A stretch of DNA of 11,892 bases. It comes from Salinibacterium sp. GTDB lineage: Bacteria > Actinomycetota > Actinomycetes > Actinomycetales > Microbacteriaceae. The stretch covers positions 1 through 11,892 of the forward strand of contig JANXTJ010000290.1 of NCBI GenBank assembly GCA_025352485.1, given 5' to 3'. The position numbers and the translations under genes were made by a program. Position 1 is the stretch's first letter. Each line of letters opens with the position of its first letter. This document shows, piece after piece, positions 6,854 through 11,892 of this stretch. The notes below the pieces were generated by a model that had not been told where the DNA came from, did no database searches, and saw nothing but the letters and a program-made list of their open reading frames with translations.

Positions 6854-8321
6854 TGGTCGCCGTAATGCTTGCCGTGTCGGTCGCCGCATCTGTCGCCGTA
6901 TCGGAGAACGCGTTCTTGGGCACCAGGAAGAGCAACACCGCCGCAACCAGCGCGCCACCGCCGCAGATGATCCACACGGCCAGGTAGCCGGAGAGGCTCG
7001 ACGCGGTGCTCGTTGCCGCGGTTACGACTCCCATGGCCAGCACGATGCCGAAAACGGCCGAGGCGAACGAGCCGCCGAGTGTCTTCGTGGTGTTGGTGAG
7101 CGCGGCCGCGATGCCGGTCTGGCCGCGCGGGGCTGCGGCCGCTGCGGCCGCCGGCATGGCGCCCACCAGCGCGCCGGAGCCAATACCGGCAATCGACATG
7201 TTCACGAACACCTGCCAGACCTCGAGATGGAACGGGATGAACAGCAGGTACCCCGCCGCCACGAAGAACGCCGCGACAATCAGGGCGATCCGTGGGCTGG
7301 CGCGCCGGGAGACGACCGGGAAAAGCAGCGCGCCAACGATCATCGAGATCAGGTACACCCCGATGAGGTTCGAGCGATCGCCGGAGTCAAGGCCGAGGCC
7401 ATAGCCGTTGGCCGGGTCGGTGCCGGCATAGGTGCTCAGCGGCGCCTGCGCCCCGAGCAGGCTGATACCGATCAGAAATGCGGTGAGCTGAACGGGCCAC
7501 ATGGTCGGCTGTTTCAGCACCCGAAGGTCGATCGCGGGGTCTTTCTGCGCCAGCTCGAAACGGGCGAAGGGGATGAACATCAGGATGCCCGCCGCGATCA
7601 GCAGGTACACCCACCACGCCTGAAGACCGTTGAGCCGCAAGAAGGTGAGCCCCGAGGTGATCAGCAGCAGACTAAGGGTCAGGATGCCGAACCCGCGGGC
7701 ATCCAGGCTGCGGCCGGGCAGCGGGGTGGACTCCGGCACCCCGAACAGGATCACGAAGAACACCAGCGTCACGGCGATGGCAGGGATCATCAGGGTGACC
7801 GGCACGTTCTGGCCGGTCCAGCCGAAGACCCGACCGCCCAGCAGCGCGCCGATGATCGCGCCGGCCTCGAGGGCGACCACCAGCAGCCCCGCCGCCCTGC
7901 GCGTCTGCGATGCGCCTGTGCCGGTGCGGCGGCCGCGATCGAAGATCAGCGCGACCTCGAGCGGCAGCCAGACCACATAAAAACCCTGTAGCGCCCAGGC
8001 GATGAGGAAGGTCGTGAAGTTGTCGGCGAGTACGAGTGCCCAACTGGCCAGGGCCGTCATGACGGTCGCGATCAGCAGGATTTTCTTGTGGCCGTGCATG
8101 TCGCCGAGCTTGGCGAGAATCGGCACCACGAGGGCTGACAGCAGAAGTTGGGCCGCCTCAAACCAGTTGAAGTCGGCGTCTTTGATGTGCAGGTATTTTA
8201 CGAGGTCGCTGATCAGCGGAACGTAGAAGCCCTGCAGAATTCCGCTGGTGATTTCAACCAGAACTAAGAAGCCGATGAGCCCGAAGGTGACCCCGCCGAC
8301 CCTGCCGCGTGCTGAAGACAT
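6804..8321 (-). CDS. MFS transporter, divergent 14-helix type
   Basis: The 505-residue inner-membrane transporter keeps motif A in a variant form (KLGDMHGHKK, 71-80) and a glycine-rich segment resembling motif C (LEAGAIIGALLGG, 151-163). It lacks the D1 signature LDxTIVNVALP that marks typical DHA2 pumps: its first helix reads GFLVLVEITSGILQGFY. About 14 hydrophobic segments can be seen. The last 33 residues (473-505) are a hydrophilic Thr/Ala/Ser-rich tail with short repeats such as TATDAATDTA, probably disordered in the cytoplasm. An exporter role is likely but the substrate is unknown. The ATG at 8321 has no ribosome site; TAGCAT lies six bases before it. The gene is divergent from ung by 17 bp, and its 3' end overlaps the convergent SDR gene by 50 bp. 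Confidence 0.88.
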   Translation of the reverse strand: MSSARGRVGGVTFGLIGFLVLVEITSGILQGFYVPLISDLVKYLHIKDADFNWFEAAQLLLSALVVPILAKLGDMHGHKKILLIATVMTALASWALVLADNFTTFLIAWALQGFYVVWLPLEVALIFDRGRRTGTGASQTRRAAGLLVVALEAGAIIGALLGGRVFGWTGQNVPVTLMIPAIAVTLVFFVILFGVPESTPLPGRSLDARGFGILTLSLLLITSGLTFLRLNGLQAWWVYLLIAAGILMFIPFARFELAQKDPAIDLRVLKQPTMWPVQLTAFLIGISLLGAQAPLSTYAGTDPANGYGLGLDSGDRSNLIGVYLISMIVGALLFPVVSRRASPRIALIVAAFFVAAGYLLFIPFHLEVWQVFVNMSIAGIGSGALVGAMPAAAAAAAPRGQTGIAAALTNTTKTLGGSFASAVFGIVLAMGVVTAATSTASSLSGYLAVWIICGGGALVAAVLLFLVPKNAFSDTATDAATDTASITATTSATTVDNASEAEARP

Positions 8322-8338
8322 GACTGGATGCTACTAGC
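8322..8338. promoter_or_regulatory. Compact bidirectional promoter with overlapping -10 boxes
   Basis: Within this 17-bp gap the plus strand has GATGCT (8327-8332) six bases before the ung GTG. The minus strand has TAGCAT (8333-8328) six bases before the MFS ATG. The two hexamers share five base pairs. Any -35 elements must lie inside the opposite gene; I see no good match. TACTAG (8332-8337) is another possible -10 for a start at ATG 8348. Confidence 0.5.
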
Positions 8339-9031
8339 GTGAAAGGCATGGCTCCGCGCGATCCGTTTGTCGAGCAGGTCGCCCCGGACTGGGCAGCGGC
8401 GCTCGAGCCCGCCGCCGGCAGGATCGCCGACCTGGGGCGCTTCCTCACGGCGGAGTCGGCGGCCGGGCGCGGGTACCTGCCTGCCGATGAATCCGTGTTC
8501 AGGGCGTTCCGCGTGCCCCTTGCCGATGTGCGGGTGCTCATAGTGGGACAGGACCCGTACCCCACGCCCGGGCATCCCGTCGGCCTCGCCTTCTCGGTTG
8601 AACGCGACATGCGGCTGCTGCCGAGGAGCCTGCAGAACATCCAGACAGAGTTGCGCGACGACGTCGGGGTGGCGCTCCCGGCGCACGGCGACCTGTCGGC
8701 CTGGGCCGAGCGCGGGGTTCTGCTACTCAACCGCGTGCTGACCGTGCGGTCGGGCTTCGCGGGATCGCATCGCGGCATCGGGTGGGAGGCGGTGACCGAG
8801 ATGGCCATCCAGGCTTTGGTCGCGCGCGGCGGCCCGCTCGTGGCGATCCTCTGGGGGCGGGATGCCGCGACCCTCACGCCCCTCCTCGGCGACATCCCCA
8901 TCGTGCAGAGCGCACACCCCAGCCCGCTCTCGGCCAGGCGCGGATTCTTCGGCTCGCGCCCCTTCAGCCGCACGAACGCCTTGCTCGTGGCTCAGGGCGC
9001 TTCCCCCGTCGATTGGTCGCTCCCGAGTTAG
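8339..9031 (+). CDS. ung: Uracil-DNA glycosylase, family 1 (Ung)
   Basis: The enzyme removes uracil from DNA arising by cytosine deamination or dUMP incorporation, opening base-excision repair. This matters in a high-GC genome. Its 230 residues match the usual length. The water-activating loop is GQDPYP (70-75, Asp72; Tyr74 excludes thymine). LLLNRVLTVR holds the uracil-binding Asn131. The DNA-intercalation loop HPSPLSARRGFFG (193-205) begins with catalytic His193. GQDPYPTPGH and ILWGRDAATL are close to what I remember of mycobacterial Ung. The GTG at 8339 gives MKGMAPRDP; ATG at 8348 is an equally possible start and costs three residues. The GTG fits a leaderless transcript with GATGCT six bases upstream. 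The stop codon forms part of the next gene's start signal. Confidence 0.96.
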   Translation: MKGMAPRDPFVEQVAPDWAAALEPAAGRIADLGRFLTAESAAGRGYLPADESVFRAFRVPLADVRVLIVGQDPYPTPGHPVGLAFSVERDMRLLPRSLQNIQTELRDDVGVALPAHGDLSAWAERGVLLLNRVLTVRSGFAGSHRGIGWEAVTEMAIQALVARGGPLVAILWGRDAATLTPLLGDIPIVQSAHPSPLSARRGFFGSRPFSRTNALLVAQGASPVDWSLPS

Positions 9032-9040
9032 GATCTGGGC
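9029..9040 (+). promoter_or_regulatory. GNAT gene start signal overlapping the ung stop
   Basis: TAGGAT (9029-9034) lies exactly six bases before ATG 9041, and its first three bases are the ung stop codon. It can be read as a leaderless -10. AGGA (9030-9033), seven bases from the ATG, could instead be a ribosome site on a shared ung transcript. Confidence 0.45.
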
Positions 9041-9619
9041 ATGCTCGAAGAGGAATACCAGCAGCGGCGCGAGCTGCCGCCGCACCTCAAACCGGCGCCG
9101 ACGCCCGAGCCGGGCTTTCAGTACACAATCCGGCCTGCCACATCCTCCGACCTGCCGAATGTGCTCGAGATCTACAACCACTACGTTATGAATTCGACGG
9201 TGACCTTCGACGAGAAGTACATGACCCTCGCGGCGCTTCGGCACAAGTTCGAGAACGGTGCGGCGAAGAAGATGCCGTTTATCGTGGCCGAAAGCCCCAA
9301 CGGCCAGCTTCTGGGTTACGCCCACGTGTACCCGTGGAAGGAGAAGGCCGCCTACCGATTCAGCGTGGAAAACTCCATCTATCTGGGGCCGGCCGCCACC
9401 GGCAAAGGGCTCGGCAAGGCGCTGCTGGCCGAGTTGATCGCGCAGTCGAAGGCGGCGGGGCTTAAGGAGATGGTGGCGGTCATCGCCGACAAGGGGGCAG
9501 AGGCATCCATCCGGATGCATAAGAGTTTTGGGTTCAAAGAGGTCGGCCACATGGGCAAGGTCGGTTTCAAGTTCGGGCGCTGGCTCGGAACCGTGCTCAT
9601 GCAGAAATCCCTCAAGTGA
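9041..9619 (+). CDS. GNAT N-acetyltransferase, phosphinothricin-acetyltransferase type
   Basis: The 192-residue cytoplasmic enzyme transfers acetyl from acetyl-CoA to an amine. The GNAT domain covers about residues 28-190. IRPATSSDLPNVLEIYNHYV (30-49) and STVTFDEKYMTL (52-63) are typical of the phosphinothricin/methionine-sulfoximine acetyltransferase group. LGYAHVYPW (91-99) is strand 4, and GPAATGKGLGKALL (116-129) is the acetyl-CoA pyrophosphate loop. NSIYLGP (111-117) and KSFGFKEVGHMGKVGFKFGRW also fit that group. Chromosomal members often act on methionine sulfoximine or other amino-acid analogues, so detoxification is the best guess, not shown. A Pro/Glu-rich extension of about 27 residues precedes the domain. 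The gene is 9 bp downstream of ung on the same strand, so partial co-transcription is likely. The neighbour on the right is convergent. Confidence 0.87.
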   Translation: MLEEEYQQRRELPPHLKPAPTPEPGFQYTIRPATSSDLPNVLEIYNHYVMNSTVTFDEKYMTLAALRHKFENGAAKKMPFIVAESPNGQLLGYAHVYPWKEKAAYRFSVENSIYLGPAATGKGLGKALLAELIAQSKAAGLKEMVAVIADKGAEASIRMHKSFGFKEVGHMGKVGFKFGRWLGTVLMQKSLK

Positions 9620-9660
9620 CCCGTCAGTTGCGGTCTTCTGCCCGGATGCGCAACGAGCGG

Positions 9661-9993
9661 TCAGTCGCCGTGCTTCCCGCCCGTCTCCAGTAGTACGACG
9701 CCGCCGATCACCAGCACCATACCCAGCAATTGCTGCCAGCTGAGCGTCTCGTGAAAGACCAGCCAGCTGATGATCGCGACCAGTACCACCCCGACGCCCG
9801 CCCAGATGGCGTAGGCGATTCCCAGCGGCACGCCTCGGGAAAGGGTCTGCGACAGCATCGCGAAGGCGAACACGTAGCCGACGACGACGATCGGGTACGC
9901 CCACCACACCTGCTTCTCGCCCGAGGTCAGTTTGAGGAAGGAGGTGGCAAGGACTTCGCCAATGATGGCGAGCGCGAGGAATAGGTAGCCCAT
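9661..9993 (-). CDS. SMR-family multidrug/cation efflux protein, EmrE/Qac type
   Basis: The 110-residue protein has four membrane helices and would work as an inner-membrane antiparallel dimer, exchanging protons for lipophilic cations. The essential glutamate is Glu13 in IIGEVLATSFLKLT. The substrate-site Tyr61 and Trp64 lie in GIAYAIWAGVG (58-68), and the third-to-fourth-helix loop reads SWLVFHETLSW. These residues match the Qac/EmrE branch better than the guanidinium exporters. The ATG at 9993 is chosen over an open extension of 26 residues because MGYLFLALAIIGE is the normal N-terminus and AAGGG lies eight bases before it. It is a single gene, not one of the paired SMR subunits. It is convergent with the GNAT gene (41-bp gap) and divergent from the amidase. 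Confidence 0.92.
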   Translation of the reverse strand: MGYLFLALAIIGEVLATSFLKLTSGEKQVWWAYPIVVVGYVFAFAMLSQTLSRGVPLGIAYAIWAGVGVVLVAIISWLVFHETLSWQQLLGMVLVIGGVVLLETGGKHGD

Positions 9994-10075
9994 GCGGCTA
10001 ACCCTTGCACCCGAACATGTCGTCCCCGTGTGCAGCGGGTCCGGTCCGGCGGGTCGTGCAGCAAATGCCACGCCG

Positions 10076-10087
10076 TAGGCTCGACTC
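10076..10087 (+). promoter_or_regulatory. Candidate leaderless -10 for the amidase gene
   Basis: TAGGCT (10076-10081) is followed by exactly six bases and GTG 10088. No ribosome site is visible upstream of the GTG, and no good -35 is seen. Confidence 0.45.
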
Positions 10088-11500
10088 GTGTTCGAACTTC
10101 ACCACCTGACCGCGCTCGAACTGCTCGATCGACTGCGTCGCGGGGAGGTCTCGCCGACGGAGCTGGCCACCCACTACCTCGACCGCATTGAGCGGCTCGA
10201 CGACGGGCTCGGCGCATTTACGACAGTGACCCGGGATGCGGCGCTCGCCCGCGCGAAGCATGTCGAGCGCGAGGTTCCCAAGGCTGCGGCGCTGTGGGGG
10301 CTCCCGGTCGGCGACAAAGACCTCTGGCGGCGAGCCGGGGTGCGCACCATGTTCGGCTCGCGGCTGATGCAAAACTTCGTGCCGGAGGAATCCGACGAAA
10401 TCGTGCGGGTCATCGACGCGGCCGGAGCCGTGAGTCTCGGCAAGACTAACGCGCCTGAGTTCGGGATGCCCGCATACACCGAGTCACAGGTGGCGCCGCC
10501 CGCGCGCACCCCGTGGGACCCGTCCCGTGGGGCGGGCGGCAGCAGCGGGGGAGCCGCCGTCGCCGTCAGCGCCGGGTTGCTTCCACTGGCTCCGGGCTCA
10601 GACGGGGGCGGCTCCATCCGCATCCCGGCCGCCGCGACCGGCCTCGTGGGGCTGAAGCCATCGCGCGGTCGCGTGCCCGCATCCTCGGGGTTCGGCTCGC
10701 TCGGCGGTCTCGTCGTGGGCGGCCCGCTGGCCCGCACGGTGGCCGATGCCGCCCTGCTGTTGGACGCGATCGCAGGGCCCTCACCGTGGTCGGTCGGCCC
10801 GCCCCGGTGGGACGGTGGGGCCTTCCTTAATGCGGCACTGCGCGGCGAGGGCCGGTTCAGCATCGGCGTAATGACCACATCGCCGTGGGATTCGGCCTAC
10901 GAGATCACCGTGTCTCCGGATGCCGCGGCCGCCATGCACCTCGCCCGCACCGAGCTCGACGCGCTCGGCCACGGCACCGAATGCATCGCGCTTGAGCCGG
11001 ATGACAGCTACGCCCCCGCCTTTCGCACGATATGGCAGTCCGGGGCGGCCGACATCCCGGCGGAAACTCCGCGAGAGCTCGCGCTGCTCGAGCCCCTGAC
11101 GCGCTGGCTGGTGGAACGCGGCAGGGCGTTGAGCGCGCGCCAGCTCGGGGATGCGCTGGCCCGGCTGGCGCTGTTCGAGCGCAGCGTCATCCGACAGTTC
11201 GACGCCTTCGATGCGGTGCTGACGCCGGCCCTCGCCATGACACCGCGCCCGATCGGCTGGTTCGCTGCCGAGGATGCCGAGGCCAACTTCGCGCAGCAGG
11301 TGCGGTACACGCCGTGGACGAGTTTCGCCAACGTGAGCGGGCTTCCCGCGATTGCACTCCCGGTGGCGATGACTGCCGACGGGCTACCGCTGGGCGTGCA
11401 ACTGGTCGCGCGGCCGGGGCGGGAGGACGTGCTGCTGGCGATCGGAGCGCAGCTGGAGCGACGTCTCGGCTGGCAGGAGCGGCATCCAGCGCAGTGGTGA
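10088..11500 (+). CDS. Amidase-signature family hydrolase
   Basis: This 470-residue cytoplasmic Ser-cisSer-Lys hydrolase cleaves carboxamide bonds. The catalytic lysine is Lys77 in GLPVGDKDL, the cis-serine is Ser152 in GGSSGG (150-155), and the nucleophile is Ser176 in GSDGGGSIRIPAA (170-182). LGKTNAPEFG (117-126) and the C-terminal SGLPAIALPVAMT and GLPLGVQLV are family landmarks. Length and motifs resemble GatA, but no gatB or gatC is adjacent and the central region differs, so a free-standing amidase (often annotated AtzF/6-aminohexanoate-cyclic-dimer-hydrolase-like) is more likely. The substrate is unknown. GTG 10088 is the start: MFELHHLTALELLDRLRRGE is the expected first helix, and the upstream region is the divergent promoter shared with the SMR gene. 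The stop falls in a short direct repeat, 32 bp from the convergent SDR. Confidence 0.92.
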   Translation: MFELHHLTALELLDRLRRGEVSPTELATHYLDRIERLDDGLGAFTTVTRDAALARAKHVEREVPKAAALWGLPVGDKDLWRRAGVRTMFGSRLMQNFVPEESDEIVRVIDAAGAVSLGKTNAPEFGMPAYTESQVAPPARTPWDPSRGAGGSSGGAAVAVSAGLLPLAPGSDGGGSIRIPAAATGLVGLKPSRGRVPASSGFGSLGGLVVGGPLARTVADAALLLDAIAGPSPWSVGPPRWDGGAFLNAALRGEGRFSIGVMTTSPWDSAYEITVSPDAAAAMHLARTELDALGHGTECIALEPDDSYAPAFRTIWQSGAADIPAETPRELALLEPLTRWLVERGRALSARQLGDALARLALFERSVIRQFDAFDAVLTPALAMTPRPIGWFAAEDAEANFAQQVRYTPWTSFANVSGLPAIALPVAMTADGLPLGVQLVARPGREDVLLAIGAQLERRLGWQERHPAQW

Positions 11501-11515
11501 TCGACGCAGTGGTGA
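11490..11515. repeat. 11-bp direct repeat at the amidase stop codon
   Basis: CGCAGTGGTGA occurs at 11490-11500 and 11505-11515, a period of 15 bp. The first copy ends with the amidase TGA stop; the second repeats the last codons in the same frame. Confidence 0.75.
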
Positions 11516-11532
11516 CCGCCGGCGCGCGCTCG

Positions 11533-11892
11533 CTACGGGGCGAGTTCGGCAGGTAGCCCGACGAGGGCAGCGCTGGCCTCCCAGAGTGCATCGCCGACGC
11601 CCGGCTTTCGGCCGCTGGCGTCGATGCGACCGTAGGGCTTGAGTCGATCGAAGTACGCGCCGTTGGCGGCATCCACGGTGTCGATCGTCGCGAGGTGCAC
11701 CAGCGGTGTCGCGCCCTCCTCTGGCGAGATCGCGGCCCGACCTCCGGTGACAGCATTGGCGAAGCGCACGAGTGGCGATAACTCACCGAAGCGGGTCGCG
11801 ACGTAGCCGGGGTGGAAGGAGTAGGCGTCTAGCCCCCTGGCGGCGAGCGACTGGGCGAACAGGATCGTGGCGATCTTGGAGGTGCCGTAGGC
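11533..11892 (-). CDS. Short-chain dehydrogenase, C-terminal part (cut by right edge)
   Basis: The minus-strand frame is open from the window edge to TAG 11535-11533, giving 119 residues. It begins inside the catalytic motif: Tyr at 11889-11887 and Lys at 11877-11875 form YGTSK. The following ILFAQSLAARG, then the PG turn in YSFHPGYVATRFGEL, are typical of SDRs related to retinol dehydrogenase/WW-domain oxidoreductase-like proteins. SPEEGATPLVHLATIDTVDAANGAYFDRLKPY matches the conserved C-terminal region of that branch. The cofactor loop and start lie outside the window, so the cofactor cannot be told. GTG 11769 inside the frame is not the real start. The gene is convergent with the amidase. 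Confidence 0.85.
   Translation of the reverse strand, partial: AYGTSKIATILFAQSLAARGLDAYSFHPGYVATRFGELSPLVRFANAVTGGRAAISPEEGATPLVHLATIDTVDAANGAYFDRLKPYGRIDASGRKPGVGDALWEASAALVGLPAELAP

Noticed and set aside
9627..9654. Inverted repeat GTTGCG / CGCAAC between the convergent GNAT and SMR genes
   Set aside because: There are only six base pairs with a 16-base loop and no T-run, too weak to call a terminator.
8723..9907. Long open frame of 394 codons on the minus strand
   Set aside because: It is antisense to ung and GNAT, both recognised with complete catalytic motifs. It also runs through the SMR gene in another frame and is rich in Arg and Gly without any domain.
10088..11500. Amidase as GatA of the tRNA-dependent amidotransferase
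   Set aside because: The catalytic motifs are shared by the whole amidase family, and no gatB or gatC lies beside it in this window.
1..11892. CRISPR array, transposon, prophage, tRNA or rRNA
   Set aside because: No regular repeat-spacer pattern, transposase, integrase, long terminal inverted repeats or recognisable structural RNA was seen.

Overview
The window is high-GC DNA with densely packed genes on both strands, GC-rich third codon positions and many GTG starts. Together with an M. tuberculosis-like family 1 uracil-DNA glycosylase, direct-sulfhydrylation methionine genes and what looks like frequent leaderless transcription, this points to an actinobacterium. The abundance of the word GGATGC/GCATCC suggests the family Microbacteriaceae, from general knowledge rather than a database match. 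The window looks like ordinary chromosome with small accessory functions. I see no transposase, integrase, phage gene, CRISPR array, rRNA or tRNA.

Positions 1-3641 are on the minus strand, read from right to left: metY (O-acetylhomoserine sulfhydrylase), metX (homoserine O-acetyltransferase), then a small lipoprotein gene whose reading frame is broken by one base. MetX and MetY are consecutive enzymes that turn homoserine into homocysteine. A perfect 17-bp hairpin lies between them. Positions 3758-5994 hold a divergent plus-strand unit: a PadR-family regulator overlapping a 14-helix DHA2-type efflux pump, with a perfect palindrome inside the regulator's promoter and a hairpin terminator at the end. 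A short-chain dehydrogenase (6056-6853, +) then runs 50 bp into the end of a second, divergent MFS transporter (6804-8321, -).

Positions 8322-8338 are a 17-bp gap from which that transporter and the uracil-DNA glycosylase gene ung start in opposite directions, apparently from overlapping -10 boxes. After ung come a GNAT acetyltransferase of the phosphinothricin-acetyltransferase type (+), an SMR-family drug/proton antiporter (-), an amidase-signature hydrolase (+), and the C-terminal part of a second short-chain dehydrogenase cut by the right edge (-).

The genes form one clear pathway (metY-metX), one regulator-pump pair (padR-MFS) and a set of single-gene units. The most interesting signals are in how the genes are started: six genes have a -10-like hexamer exactly six bases before the start codon and no convincing Shine-Dalgarno sequence. 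I did not find a clearly new multi-gene system.
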